Assembly: GCF_002368415.1 (NCBI RefSeq)
Contig: NZ_AP018292.1
Coordinates: 62,001 to 126,000 of the forward strand
Length of the DNA stretch: 64,000 bases
DNA from: Calothrix sp. NIES-4105
Lineage (GTDB): Bacteria; Cyanobacteriota; Cyanobacteriia; Cyanobacteriales; Nostocaceae
Direction of reading: 5' to 3'
The translations under genes and the position numbers were made by a program. Position 1 is the stretch's first letter. Each line of letters opens with the position of its first letter. The notes beneath the pieces are model-generated. The model was given only the letters and a program-made list of their open reading frames with translations. It was not told the origin of the DNA and ran no database searches. Below, piece after piece: positions 28,098 to 37,237 of the stretch.

Positions 28098-28216
28098 GGC
28101 GCCGATATTACTGATAAATCAAAAGCTTTATGAGTCCGGCGTATAAATATCCCAGTATTAAGTATAATTTTATTCATTATGTATGAGAATTATCTAAATG
28201 TGGAATATCAGGCGCC
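28098..28216 (+). repeat. Repeat C, copy 4, truncated at GGCGCC
   Basis: Starts at GGCGCC (28098-28103) and matches copy 3 through GAGTCCGGCGTATAAATAT and TTATCTAAATGTGGAATAT to the internal GGCGCC (28211-28216). Homology stops exactly there; the small-RNA half is absent. Confidence 0.8.
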
Positions 28217-28233
28217 GATATTTATATCCTTTC

Positions 28234-28517
28234 TTACAATAAACCTGCATCTAACTGTTCAAGATAGATAAACTCAGGAGCTTTAACGCCTGCCTCTTCT
28301 CTGATTTTAATTAGCTCTGGAGATTCAAAGAATTTTCTAGCATTGCTTATACATGTCCAAGCAGAGAAATGAACTATTATGCTCGTGGTTCATTTTCATA
28401 TTTAAGAACCTGGTAGGAACGCTCACCCGCTTCCCTTCTTATACTTGCAGCTTTGTCAAATACTTTTTTCCAGGCTTCATAATTTTCTACCTCATGAATA
28501 ATTAATACGTAATGCAT
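28234..28517 (-). pseudogene. Frameshifted dimeric alpha/beta-barrel (antibiotic-biosynthesis-monooxygenase-like) gene
   Basis: From ATG at 28517: HYVLIIHEVENYEAWKKVFD, then KAASIRREAGERSYQVLKY; near 28390 the frame shifts and continues IVHFSAWTCISNARKFFESP, ELIKIREEAGVKAPEF, stop at 28234. Joined, this is a typical ABM/EthD-like small barrel of about 93 residues. One frameshift separates the halves, so it is recently broken or carries a sequencing error. Confidence 0.7.
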
Positions 28518-28561
28518 AACTACACTTCTAAAAACGATTGAGTAGTTAATTTTACCTCATA

Positions 28562-28630
28562 GGCACCTAAAATTTCACATACAAGTATAAAATATTGCTT
28601 CAAACACAGTATTAAGTTATTTGGGGAACC
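28562..28630 (+). repeat. Repeat D, copy 2
   Basis: Matches 27245-27312; begins at GGCACC (decayed GGCGCC) and ends at TTATTTGGGGAAC. It lies between the ABM pseudogene and the lipoprotein gene at 28666. Confidence 0.6.
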
Positions 28631-28665
28631 AATTAAAAAACGTTAAGTAATTATTACTTGAATAT

Positions 28666-29052
28666 TTATTCTTTGATATTTGTATCATACCAACGAGTTC
28701 CAAGAAAATTATCTGGTGGAGTTACTGTAACTCTGGCAAGTGACCAAGTATCATCATTATATTTGACGAAAGCTGCCACTCCGGGACCAGAATAAGAACC
28801 ATATTGGCTATCAGTAAAATTATTTAATTCTATTTTGGCTTCAGCAACTGAAGCACCCTCATCCTGAATAACACCAGTAACTTTGATAGTTCCATTATAA
28901 GGACTAGAAAACTTATTTACTAAAGCTTGAGCTTTTGCCTCATGGAGTATTTTGTTATTAGTAACTATGTTAGAGCAACCAGAAAACAACAAAAAAGCAG
29001 GCAATATGAATGTTAAAGCAATATTGTTTTTATAAAAGTTAAGGAATTTCAT
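28666..29052 (-). CDS. Small lipoprotein
   Basis: 128 residues. The N-terminus (IALTFILPAFLLFSGC) ends in a lipobox with Cys at about residue 26, so it is probably lipid-anchored after signal peptidase II cleavage. The mature part (KVTGVIQDEGASVAEAKIEL, WSLARVTVTPP) is beta-rich. Family not recognised. It is one of several minus-strand exported-protein genes here, each with a related repeat (repeat E) upstream. Confidence 0.6.
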   Translation of the reverse strand: MKFLNFYKNNIALTFILPAFLLFSGCSNIVTNNKILHEAKAQALVNKFSSPYNGTIKVTGVIQDEGASVAEAKIELNNFTDSQYGSYSGPGVAAFVKYNDDTWSLARVTVTPPDNFLGTRWYDTNIKE

Positions 29053-29248
29053 ATTAAGGTTAGTAGTGATGTTTTGATTTTTACTTTATAACTTTATTTG
29101 TTTTTTATAACTACCGTAAAATTACGAATAAAAATTTAATTTTTAAATAATTTTATTTGAAAATAATATATTAAAAAAATCTAAATTTATTTTCGTTATA
29201 CTAATATTTTAGATTGTTGCTTTAGTTTCTTTGTTTAATACTATAAAA
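29053..29248. other. AT-rich spacer upstream of the lipoprotein gene
   Basis: Very AT-rich; presumably the promoter region of 28666-29052. No coding signal. Confidence 0.4.
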
Positions 29249-29326
29249 GTGTTCCTACATATTATTTGGGAACATTGCGAAGAGAATATGAGGGTGAAAA
29301 TAAAAGATTTTTCTGATGACGGCGCC
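29249..29326 (+). repeat. Repeat E, copy 1
   Basis: Shares ATTATTTGGGAACA, GCGAAGAGAATATGAGGGT and a final GGCGCC (29321-29326) with copies at 30596 and 32259. Each copy lies upstream of a minus-strand gene for an exported protein, so it may be a regulatory or mobile block. After copies 1 and 3 a similar hairpin-forming GATTGATTATTTTTATT string appears (about 29540 and 32455). Confidence 0.6.
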
Positions 29327-29650
29327 TTTTTGATAAAAACAACGTATCATCAAGGGTTTGCTGCGGCACCTTTGTGCAGGTGACGACTGGTTCTACAGTA
29401 GTCACGGCACCTACTGGTAAAGCTTAATTCACAAAGCATGATATCAGTCGATATAGTAGCTGTATAAATAATGCCTAATAGTTTTTATCAGTACAAAATA
29501 CAGATGTATTTGATTATCCAATGCAGGCGTTATAATTAGGATTGATTATTTTTATTTAATCTAGGAAAAAAAAAGAGTTAATCATTCTTAACAGTAAGAC
29601 AGTAAGTATTAAGAATGTAGTGCCAAGTTATTAAATTCACAAATAAGGAG

Positions 29651-30583
29651 CTATGGGTATAAAATTTGTGCTTGATAATTTTCAGCACCTTTGGGCGACT
29701 GACGCAGTAAATATAAACTTAAACCACCGAAACTTACCGGCTGAAAATAAGGTTGGCTATAGACCCAAGATACTCCTTTTTGAACATGTTCTACCATGAC
29801 ACCTCTTGGCTGAGTTGCATTATTGTCAAAATGTAAACTAGCACGATTACCTGAACAAGATAAATCATATTTAACGCCATATACTCTATCACTAACAATT
29901 CCAAATTCGGGGCATTTTAGACTAATTATTTTGGATTCTCTAGAACTTATTTGTACTTTTCCAACTCCTAGTTTAAATATGAATTTATTGTTGGCATTAT
30001 TTAGCAGTCTATCTATTTTGATTACTTGATTAGAATTGAGTTTAGCAGTACTATAAAATAGTGGGTTAGCACTGCTATATATATATGTAAGATTTTGAAT
30101 TTTGGGGTCTAAGATGCTCTCTCTGAAAAACTCATTAACAGTTCCTTCAAAAGTTAAATATGAATATTGAGGAGATTTATTCACAAAAGAAAAAGTGACA
30201 ATATCTGTATCTGGTCGTCCATCTTTATCTTTATCTAAGGGACATTGACTATTTATTTCAAAATTTTCAAAATTAGAGTTTTCGCCACACGTTAGTGCAA
30301 TTTCTTTTGATTCAGAATAAAATTGTTGTTCTGGGTCGGTAACAGAGTTAGTGTCGCTAGGTTCGGGAGTATCAGCATTGGAATCACTGTCTATTGTATT
30401 TTCAGAATTGGAAGATGGAGAACTTGTGACTAGAGAATTTTGATGACTACCCACTTCTAAATTGGAAGAAGATTCACTGTTTGCACAACCAGTCAAACAA
30501 TAATAAAAAATAATTAAAAATACCAAATATTTAGAATATTTTTTTATTTTGTACATGCTTTGTATTGAATTTAAATATTTCAT
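29651..30583 (-). CDS. Lipoprotein with Ser/Asp-rich linker
   Basis: 310 residues; M10 (MYKIKKYSK) may be the true start. A hydrophobic segment (YLVFLIIFYYCLTGC) gives a lipobox. A low-complexity linker of Ser, Asn, Asp and Thr follows (about residues 40-85), with a DKDKDGRPDTD stretch near residue 118 that resembles a calcium-binding loop. The rest is beta-rich. No family recognised. Probably exposed in the periplasm or outer membrane. Confidence 0.6.
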   Translation of the reverse strand: MKYLNSIQSMYKIKKYSKYLVFLIIFYYCLTGCANSESSSNLEVGSHQNSLVTSSPSSNSENTIDSDSNADTPEPSDTNSVTDPEQQFYSESKEIALTCGENSNFENFEINSQCPLDKDKDGRPDTDIVTFSFVNKSPQYSYLTFEGTVNEFFRESILDPKIQNLTYIYSSANPLFYSTAKLNSNQVIKIDRLLNNANNKFIFKLGVGKVQISSRESKIISLKCPEFGIVSDRVYGVKYDLSCSGNRASLHFDNNATQPRGVMVEHVQKGVSWVYSQPYFQPVSFGGLSLYLLRQSPKGAENYQAQILYP

Positions 30584-30931
30584 GATGCTGTTTAATTCAG
30601 TTTGTACCTTATATTATTTAGGAACACTGGGAGGCGAATATGAGGGTCAAAGCAAAATATTTATCTGGAATAGGTGCCATTATATACATACTTGTTGAAT
30701 AGCACCGACCTTTGGAGAAGGCACCGGGTTCTGGAGACCCAACGAAAGAGCAAGTTCCTCTGTAGTTAGCCACGAGCGTGGTGCTGTTGTCTTTACTTAT
30801 TAACCGCGATTAGCCCTGAGAACTTTTTTTACTCAGTTGCCGACTTTTCAAACATCCTCTTAGACTTTGAGTAAGTTGAGTAATAAATTTTGTTAAGTTC
30901 ATGTAGACTGTACACGTTCAATTATCCTCTT
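30584..30931. other. Intergenic with repeat E copy 2
   Basis: Holds repeat E copy 2 (30596-30678) and otherwise no gene. A GC-richer patch near 30700-30790 gives no recognisable product. Confidence 0.4.
30596..30678 (+). repeat. Repeat E, copy 2
   Basis: TTCAGTTTGTACCTTATATT, ATTTAGGAACACTG, GCGAATATGAGGGTCAA, AAAATATTTATCTGGA, ending at GGTGCC (30673-30678), a decayed GGCGCC. Nearly the same as 32259-32341. Confidence 0.7.
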
Positions 30932-32080
30932 TTAATACCTATTCATAGTTACTGCATTGGTAGGGCATTCAAGTTGATTAGTAACTCTAGAAAATATTGG
31001 TGTAGCTAATGGCTTACGAGATGGTTTACGTGTCAAACAAGTAACAGAAGCTAAGGTGTATGAATTATTACGATTCTTTCTAGCAACCACAGCAGCTACC
31101 ATCCCATCTAAACCAGGTAGTTTGGGTTGAGCAATTATTTTTACTATTTTGTAGCTCTTACTTGTGCTTTGTGGGATTATTTTGTATTCATGACTATAAC
31201 GTGCATCGCGGTCATTGTATAAAACCATACCAAGTTGCTTAATTTGGCTAGCAAATCTACCATTCTCAAGGAAAAAAGCATGTTGTGCTTTTGCGATCAG
31301 AGCTATATTTTGTATAGAAAAAGCATTTCTCGATTTTCTTAACCCCTCTGGCGCTTCTCTTCTTTGTTTTTCAATTGCACTGTTAATTTGGTTTTGTATA
31401 TCTTGTGGTAGGCTACCATTAGAGGATACTTTTTCAAATAGTATAGTTTTAGAAGAAAAAGATTCAGGTCTTGGTGATTTGGGTAAAGTAGAAAAATCAA
31501 TTTCCAATTGATTATTACTATTAAATTTGAATATTGTTTGCAATGTTTGCATTTCGCCAGAATAATGCCTAGCTGTAATATCTAAATTCATGGGGAAAGT
31601 ATCAGGATTAATTTTGTAATTTCCTGGAACAAGATTAATAATTTTCCCTAACTCATTTTTACCAACCAAATAAAATAAATTTTTATTCGTAAATACAAGT
31701 AATAGTTTGTTATTATTTGTTAAAGCATTGCTTTCCCATCTACCTATGATTTTTTGCCTTACTGATTGGGATTGCGGATTAGAAGCAAGTAAATATTTAT
31801 GTAAAAGTGAATGACCATTTGCTACAAAAGGAACGGTACGAATTTCGATTGCTGCAATATTAGCTTTACTCGCATCAAAAAAAACCATAGATTTTTCATT
31901 TATTGCTAGACTTCTAGGTTTACCATTGCTGTTAACGACTTTAATAGAAGAGATTTGTGCTTTAACTTTACCTGATTGACGAGTAACTGATTCTTTTGGG
32001 AGTTCTGCTAATCCTGGTAATTGATTGGCAGCTAAAGTTATCAAGCTAGTTCCTAAAATAGTTAGTATTTGTTTTATCAT
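30932..32080 (-). CDS. Exported protein with type IV pilin G/H-like domain
   Basis: 382 residues. A signal peptide (ILTILGTSLITLAANQLPGLA) precedes a beta-rich region. The C-terminal 140 residues carry the cyanobacterial 'pilin-like G/H' pattern: SIQNIALIAKAQHAFFLENG, RFASQIKQLGMVL, YSHEYKI, MVAAVVARKNRNNSYTLASV, CLTRK. Unlike true minor pilins this domain has no N-terminal prepilin helix, being placed after a soluble region. Its role is unknown; it is a probable periplasmic protein. Confidence 0.65.
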   Translation of the reverse strand: MIKQILTILGTSLITLAANQLPGLAELPKESVTRQSGKVKAQISSIKVVNSNGKPRSLAINEKSMVFFDASKANIAAIEIRTVPFVANGHSLLHKYLLASNPQSQSVRQKIIGRWESNALTNNNKLLLVFTNKNLFYLVGKNELGKIINLVPGNYKINPDTFPMNLDITARHYSGEMQTLQTIFKFNSNNQLEIDFSTLPKSPRPESFSSKTILFEKVSSNGSLPQDIQNQINSAIEKQRREAPEGLRKSRNAFSIQNIALIAKAQHAFFLENGRFASQIKQLGMVLYNDRDARYSHEYKIIPQSTSKSYKIVKIIAQPKLPGLDGMVAAVVARKNRNNSYTLASVTCLTRKPSRKPLATPIFSRVTNQLECPTNAVTMNRY

Positions 32081-32258
32081 ATTTGAATTTAGTTGATTTT
32101 TTTGAATTATTTAATAACCTTAAACTTGTTGAATATATAATGATAATCGTAAATATACTGAAAGAAATTTAACAAAAACATTTTGTTTAATATGTAGTTG
32201 ACAATAATAAATCCTTCTTCACGCCTACGAGAGAGTTGACTGAAAGAAATATAAATAA

Positions 32259-32341
32259 TTCAGTTTGTACTCTATATCATTTGGGAACACTACGAAGCTA
32301 ATATGAGTGTCAAGGTAAAATATTTATCTGGAGCGGGCGCC
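32259..32341 (+). repeat. Repeat E, copy 3
   Basis: TTCAGTTTGTACTCTATATC, ATTTGGGAACACTACGAAGC, AATATGAGTGTCAAGG, AAAATATTTATCTGGAG, ending at GGCGCC (32336-32341), where homology to copies 1 and 2 stops. The remainder of 32081-32671 holds no gene. Confidence 0.7.
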
Positions 32342-32671
32342 AGTTTGCTCTTATTTACCTAACAGAGCAAGGAGCAGAAGCAATCTCAACGAATTGTTGC
32401 TATCAGTACTAATTGATGCACTTTGAGTTATCGATGGTGGCGCCGTCATTAAGATTGATTATTTTTATTCAATCTGGAAAAATAAGTATATTCTCGCAAG
32501 ACCATCGTATTTTTAGTTTCTAAACTAGAATCAATTAACCAAGCTTTAATTGTTCTTTACAGCATTTAGAGAAGCATTTTAAATACAACTCAAGCTTTAT
32601 TAACAGTGTGATTTAAATAAGCGGTTAATAGTTTGAGGGTTATTAAATAGATTTTTTAAACTTTTAAAAAT

Positions 32672-33160
32672 ATGATAAATTTTTTCTGTAATAAGATTTA
32701 TGGAAATAGCCTAGCGATAGGGATAGGTATAACCTTTCCCGGAGTTTTAACACAATACAGTATAGCAGTTAGCTCTCAATTAGCATCAGCCAATTCTCCT
32801 GAAGTTCAGAAAATGGCTAACAGCATTAAATCTGTTGGAGAAGTTAAAGGAGAAATTCGAGAAGCTATATCAGATTGTCAAGAAGGTGGATGTAGTGGAT
32901 ATGGTATGCATTCTATGGGTATGAGAATATGCAAACTAGTACAGGCTTTGGATATAAAAGTAAATGGCAAAATTAGCAGTAAGCGTTTATCCAATCGTCA
33001 AGCTATCCGTATTTCAAAATCTGATACCAGTTTGATGCGTATGATTTTAAGCCAGTGTAAGTGGAAAGTTCGCTTTCCAGAAGACCCACCAGATTTTATT
33101 TACGCTCCTGCACCTAAAATTAGCCAAAAAATTAATAGACAGCTTAAAATACCGATTTAA
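32672..33160 (+). CDS. Small exported protein of unknown family
   Basis: 162 residues with an N-terminal hydrophobic region (LAIGIGITFPGVLTQYSIA). The centre has paired cysteines and glycines (ISDCQEGGCSGYGMHSMG, RICKLVQAL), and a further Cys near LSQCKWKV, so disulphides are possible. The end is basic and Pro-rich. No family recognised. It is followed on the same strand by three other small exported proteins. Confidence 0.5.
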   Translation: MINFFCNKIYGNSLAIGIGITFPGVLTQYSIAVSSQLASANSPEVQKMANSIKSVGEVKGEIREAISDCQEGGCSGYGMHSMGMRICKLVQALDIKVNGKISSKRLSNRQAIRISKSDTSLMRMILSQCKWKVRFPEDPPDFIYAPAPKISQKINRQLKIPI

Positions 33161-33234
33161 CTATGTCGGTATATAGGCGCCAAAAATAGTTTAAAGTTGT
33201 AATAGCATAATTTAACTATAAAATAAACACTCTT

Positions 33235-33690
33235 ATGTCGATAAAACATTTTGCAGTTGGGTTTACTATTAGTTTAATGGTAGGACTATTCCCTAATAGC
33301 CCAATAATGGCTCAAGAAACAATTGTTGACGGTAAGTGTAGAAATAATCAACAAATTCATCCAGATGATGAACTTAGCGTATTCTACAAGTTGCAATTTA
33401 AAACAGAAGGACAAACTTACTGGTTATATTCTGCCAGATATCAAGATGGTGGTGCTATCGTTTGTATTTCCAAACCTGGGTTTAAACAAGCAAGACATTT
33501 AAAGTTAAAACCGATAGATTCTGTTTTTATTCATAGAGTTACTAAAGACGCGCGCAATAAAACAGCTTTTCTAATTACTGTTGCTGATGGCAATGGCTCG
33601 TATGTACCAATGACGCAGTATAGGCTCTCTTTATCCACACTTAATAAACCTGTACTTACCAAGCTGCGAACTTGGACATCTTCAAATTAA
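33235..33690 (+). CDS. Small exported protein of unknown family
   Basis: 151 residues. A signal peptide (FTISLMVGLFPNSPIMA, cut before QETIV) precedes a compact beta-rich domain with two cysteines (VDGKCRNNQQ and GAIVCISKPGF) that could form one disulphide. It lies 75 bases after the previous gene and 46 bases before the next, all on the plus strand. Confidence 0.55.
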   Translation: MSIKHFAVGFTISLMVGLFPNSPIMAQETIVDGKCRNNQQIHPDDELSVFYKLQFKTEGQTYWLYSARYQDGGAIVCISKPGFKQARHLKLKPIDSVFIHRVTKDARNKTAFLITVADGNGSYVPMTQYRLSLSTLNKPVLTKLRTWTSSN

Positions 33691-33735
33691 ACCAGTTTAA
33701 GTACAACTTACATAGTTTTTGAAAATATACTGATT

Positions 33736-33996
33736 ATGAAAAAGCAATCTTTACAGAACATTGGAATAGCTGCAATATTAATCATTGTTGTCATTTCTAT
33801 TTTTTCACCTTTACAAAATATGACTGCTAAAGCTCAGTCTAAACAAGTTATTGAATACAAAGTAGTAACAATACCAGGAAATATTTCACAATCATCTCTT
33901 CAAACTACCTTAAATGAACAGGGTAAATTAGGGTGGAGATACAATAATCTGAACACTCTTATTGGTGGTAACTACTTAATATTCTCTAGACCTTAA
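33736..33996 (+). CDS. Small exported DUF4177-like protein
   Basis: 86 residues: an N-terminal membrane or signal helix (IGIAAILIIVVISIFS) then IEYKVVTIPG, LQTTLNEQGKLGWRYNNLN and YLIFSRP. The 'EYKVV...LN..G..GW' pattern is that of DUF4177 proteins, which are short and of unknown function. Good start ATG at 33736. Confidence 0.6.
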   Translation: MKKQSLQNIGIAAILIIVVISIFSPLQNMTAKAQSKQVIEYKVVTIPGNISQSSLQTTLNEQGKLGWRYNNLNTLIGGNYLIFSRP

Positions 33997-34156
33997 CGCT
34001 ATTATTTGATTTAGTACCTACGGCGCCTACGTTCTTATTGGTATTTTACTGCCCAGATGGAGAAAAATTGAAACAAGCTGGTTGTATTACTTCCTTGCCA
34101 AGAAGATAGTAAGTTACGGCGCCGTTATACGACAAAGAGTTTTACAATTTTTTAGC

Positions 34157-34765
34157 ATGAATAAGATAAAAATACTTCAATCTATTTTAGTAACAATTGT
34201 ACTATTGAGTACTCCATTGCTTACTGCTAAAACATCAGCACAGCAATCAGGTTATCATGAGTATGATAATTTAAGCTTGTCGAAAGCATCAATAAAACCA
34301 GTTAAGGTTAATTGGAAAAAGCTACAGCGTCAAAGTGATTTATTAGATAAATTTGTAAATAGCCGAAGAGGAAATTTAGACACTCTTAAAATTCCTAATC
34401 ATTTGCAAATAAAATTACCAAATGGCTTGATTTATAATTCACGTAATAAAAATGATGCTAGCTTTGCTAATATTCTTCGTCGTACAGGAGGTGAAAGTAT
34501 TACGCTACATTGCGTTATGGACGGAGGTGTTTACTCTTATTTAGCTATAACGTCAGGAGGAATATTATATGAAGGATTAACAAATGGACGTACTTATCCT
34601 GCTACTGGGATGGACGATACAAATTATATGGAGCTTATAAATTTAACAATTAATCAGATTGTTAAACAAGATTCAAAGTTTTATTTTTACACTCAAAAGG
34701 GAGTTTATTTAGTAGATGTGAGGCAGCGCTCTGTTGTTAAAACATCAAATTATCCTAATATTTAG
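34157..34765 (+). CDS. Small exported protein of unknown family
   Basis: The ATG at 34157 is preferred over the one at 34082, because it places a clean signal peptide first (ILQSILVTIVLLSTPLLTA, cut near TSAQQ). The mature part of about 175 residues is mixed alpha/beta (IPNHLQIKLPNGLIYNSRN, LRRTGGESITLHCVMDGGVY, FYFYTQKGVYLVDVRQR). Family not recognised. Last of four consecutive plus-strand exported genes. Confidence 0.55.
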   Translation: MNKIKILQSILVTIVLLSTPLLTAKTSAQQSGYHEYDNLSLSKASIKPVKVNWKKLQRQSDLLDKFVNSRRGNLDTLKIPNHLQIKLPNGLIYNSRNKNDASFANILRRTGGESITLHCVMDGGVYSYLAITSGGILYEGLTNGRTYPATGMDDTNYMELINLTINQIVKQDSKFYFYTQKGVYLVDVRQRSVVKTSNYPNI

Positions 34766-34879
34766 GAAAGAAGACCTTTATAAAGCTACATTAAAATGCG
34801 AGGCGCCTGTTGTAACGTTTAACTTGAGTTACCAGACGGTATAAAATTTGAACTGTAGGCGCCAATAACCACGGCGCCT

Positions 34880-35122
34880 TTACTCCTCAATAATATTCCC
34901 GTCTTTATCACGTTTTATCTCTATTACCTGCACATCACCACCTTGCCACTCATGCACGGTAAACCCCGCTCTTACTTCCTCCGGGTACCGAATTGCCATT
35001 TTCTGCCAAGCTTCTTCCTCGTTTCGAGCCATGATGTAATGTCCCTGACGCTCTCTTAAGTCATGGCGCCCGGTACAATCATGTTGATATAAAGCGTTTC
35101 TGGTGCATCTGTACTCACGCAT
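34880..35122 (-). CDS. Conserved small cyanobacterial protein
   Basis: 80 residues: YRCTRNALYQHDCTGRHDLR, then ERQGHYIMARNEEEAWQKMA and a C-terminal beta part (VQVIEIKRDKDGNI). The Cys and His pattern at the N-terminus may bind a metal. I recall similar short proteins encoded on cyanobacterial plasmids; function unknown. A GGCGCC is inside at 35065. Confidence 0.55.
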   Translation of the reverse strand: MREYRCTRNALYQHDCTGRHDLRERQGHYIMARNEEEAWQKMAIRYPEEVRAGFTVHEWQGGDVQVIEIKRDKDGNIIEE

Positions 35123-35160
35123 TTTTTAAAGCTGATTATAAAACAGCTCAATATCTTAGC

Positions 35161-35193
35161 GTATTGGTGCGTAAGTTGGCAGCGAGTGGGCGC
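35161..35193 (+). repeat. Repeat F, copy 1
   Basis: GTATTGGTGCGTAAGTTGGC, AGCGAGTGGGCGC; matches 37205-37237 with one change. In both, homology stops within GGCGC(C). Confidence 0.7.
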
Positions 35194-35310
35194 GTTAAGT
35201 ATTGGCGCCGGGGTCTTTGTAAAATGGGACGCGAAGTAAAGTTTTGTGAACTTCACTTGCAACAACTACTATTTCATGATTTTTACAAAGTCGGGGCGTA
35301 TAGAAGATTT

Positions 35311-36090
35311 CTAACTAAATAGTAGCGTCAAAGTTATAGGTGCGAGAGATGCCTGTGTGTTTGCCAGAGCCATTATCATTAGTAACAAGGTAACAGGAAC
35401 AGCTATCACTCCTATTGTGGTGAGTGCTTTTTCTTTCAGGCGCCACACAGGCTGACTTGCTCGTAAATTTATCAGTTTTCTCCATAAGCGCGCGGTAAAA
35501 ACAGTGAACACCACAAGCAAGATGCTACAGACGATTGCCTTTGGTCGTTGCCACGAAAGGCGATTTTTTATCTTATTTTGCAATATAGACGGTATTTTAG
35601 TACTGCCTGACTGTGCCCAGGTATTAACTGCTTGGTGAAGCGCTGCCTTTTGCGTGCCTGCTTGCGGTGTGCCAAGGTCTGGAATAAATTGGGCAAAGCC
35701 TTCTTGAGGGTTTAATACGCTACTTAGATTTGCCGCCACAATCAAAAACATAAATAGAGTGACGATAGTGCTTACCAGCCCAAAACAAAAATACACTTTT
35801 TTCTCAAATGTCTTAGCTTTTTTTGTTTTCTTAAATCGGCGCCAAAAATACACGCTTAATATTATGAGCAGCAGCATAAAAATGCCTCCTTCGATAAAGA
35901 GTACAGCATGAAACTTAATATAATCATGCAGTAGCGTGTTATAGGCAGGGTTAGAGCGCTCCCCAGATTGCATTAAGCTAATTAGCGTATTTTGTAGGTT
36001 GTTGCTATCTTCTGGATTATTTAGTTCTTGGGTACTAGCATAATATGGAAAAGCTGTAAGAGTTGCGTAAGTCATGGCAAGAATAAGCAA
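35311..36090 (-). CDS. Integral membrane protein, four predicted TM helices
   Basis: 259 residues. Hydrophobic helices at the N-terminus (ILAMTYATLTAFPYYA), near residue 55 (LFIEGGIFMLLLIILSVYFW), near 100 (FGLVSTIVTLFMFLIVAA), near 185 (AIVCSILLVVFTVFTARL) and near 235 (IGVIAVPVTLLLMIMALA). The loop between helices three and four is extracytoplasmic by charge. No family recognised. It lies divergent from the first PEP-CTERM gene. Confidence 0.6.
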   Translation of the reverse strand: MLILAMTYATLTAFPYYASTQELNNPEDSNNLQNTLISLMQSGERSNPAYNTLLHDYIKFHAVLFIEGGIFMLLLIILSVYFWRRFKKTKKAKTFEKKVYFCFGLVSTIVTLFMFLIVAANLSSVLNPQEGFAQFIPDLGTPQAGTQKAALHQAVNTWAQSGSTKIPSILQNKIKNRLSWQRPKAIVCSILLVVFTVFTARLWRKLINLRASQPVWRLKEKALTTIGVIAVPVTLLLMIMALANTQASLAPITLTLLFS

Positions 36091-36127
36091 AGCTTGGATT
36101 TGTTAAACATAAAATGTAGAAGTGAGC

Positions 36128-36233
36128 GGCGCCGTTTATTTGTTGAAAGTCAGAACGATTGGTTCTCAAATAGTCATTTTAATTAGTACAAGGGTTTTGT
36201 ATATTTTCGCGTGAGGTAGTGAATATCGGCGCC
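36128..36233 (+). promoter_or_regulatory. GGCGCC-bounded upstream block with operator-like palindrome, copy 1
   Basis: Bounded by GGCGCC at 36128-36133 and 36228-36233. It contains AGAAC-N5-GTTCT (36152-36166) followed by CAAATAGT, and GTGAGGTAGT before the right end. The same block precedes the second PEP-CTERM gene (37233-37336). The palindrome could bind a regulator shared by both genes. Confidence 0.5.
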
Positions 36234-36457
36234 AGAAATATAGAGTAAAAAATATGACAATAAACAGAATCAACAGCCAGTCAGGGGCGCCCGTATTAAC
36301 AAATACTTTGTGCCCCTACTGTGATAGTTGGTTGAAGGCGCCACGGTCACGGCTGGCACTTATCATCAGGTTATTTGATAGCCCTAGTTGTGAAAAATAA
36401 GCAGTTACTATATCCTAATGGTTATATTAAGTAATTTCCACATTTATAAGGGCAGTT

Positions 36458-37126
36458 ATGAACCGCTTGTATACTCCGTGGGTTTTTGGAATCGTGACTT
36501 TAGTTAGTTTCGGGTCAAGTTTAAGAAGTGCAAAGGCGCAAACTACCTATACATTTAATGCTACCTATGATGGTTCTGTGCTAACAAGACAGATAGCAGA
36601 AAATATAACACAAACAAGTATTTCAGGTCTAAGTAATGATGCACTTTATGGTTTAACTAAAGCAAGCGGTATTGCCTACATAAAAACAAACCCAATTGAC
36701 GGTTCATATCGTTTCAGCACGAATCCACAAACATTTGGTTTGGAAAATCAACCACTTGGTGGAGTGACGTTATTTGGAGAAGGCGGCAACAAATTGTTCT
36801 ATCAAGTTGAAAATGGTACAGGTGTTTTCAATCCTGAAACTTTGACTACTAGTGGTTCTAATACAAACATAATCACTGGTGGAGAAGGTTTATTTGAAGG
36901 CGCCACAGGTACGCTTACTGGTTCTGAAGTTTATCAAGTCGCCAACCTTCTAGTAGACCCAACTAGCGCTAGTAAAGGAATAGTGAGAATAAACGGCGCC
37001 ATCGTTGTACCAGCAACTCAAAAAGTACCAGAGCCAAATGCTACTGCTGCATTCGTTGCGATAGGTATAGGTGCTACTTTTCTATTACGAAGAAGGCGCC
37101 TGTCGAGAGAGCAAAAACTTTCTTAA
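36458..37126 (+). CDS. PEP-CTERM exported protein
   Basis: 222 residues. N-terminal signal (FGIVTLVSFGSSLRSAKA), a beta-rich middle (TYTFNATYDGSVLTRQIAE, LENQPLGGVTLFGEGGNKL) and a C-terminal sorting signal: VPEPNATAAF, a hydrophobic helix and RRRRLSREQ. PEP-CTERM proteins are recognised by exosortase and delivered to the surface or matrix. No exosortase gene is in the window. Intact. Confidence 0.8.
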   Translation: MNRLYTPWVFGIVTLVSFGSSLRSAKAQTTYTFNATYDGSVLTRQIAENITQTSISGLSNDALYGLTKASGIAYIKTNPIDGSYRFSTNPQTFGLENQPLGGVTLFGEGGNKLFYQVENGTGVFNPETLTTSGSNTNIITGGEGLFEGATGTLTGSEVYQVANLLVDPTSASKGIVRINGAIVVPATQKVPEPNATAAFVAIGIGATFLLRRRRLSREQKLS

Positions 37127-37204
37127 ATTCTGTAATAAAGGAAGTCAGATTGATTAGATATCACGTCTGAAATTCTCGCATTTGCCCAACCCAATATAAA
37201 GCGC

Positions 37205-37237
37205 GTATTGGTGCGTAAGTTAGCAGCGAGTGGGCGC
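37205..37237 (+). repeat. Repeat F, copy 2
   Basis: GTATTGGTGCGTAAGTTAGC, AGCGAGTGGGCGC; matches 35161-35193. Here it leads directly into the GGCGCC at 37233 that starts the regulatory block upstream of the second PEP-CTERM gene. Confidence 0.7.
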
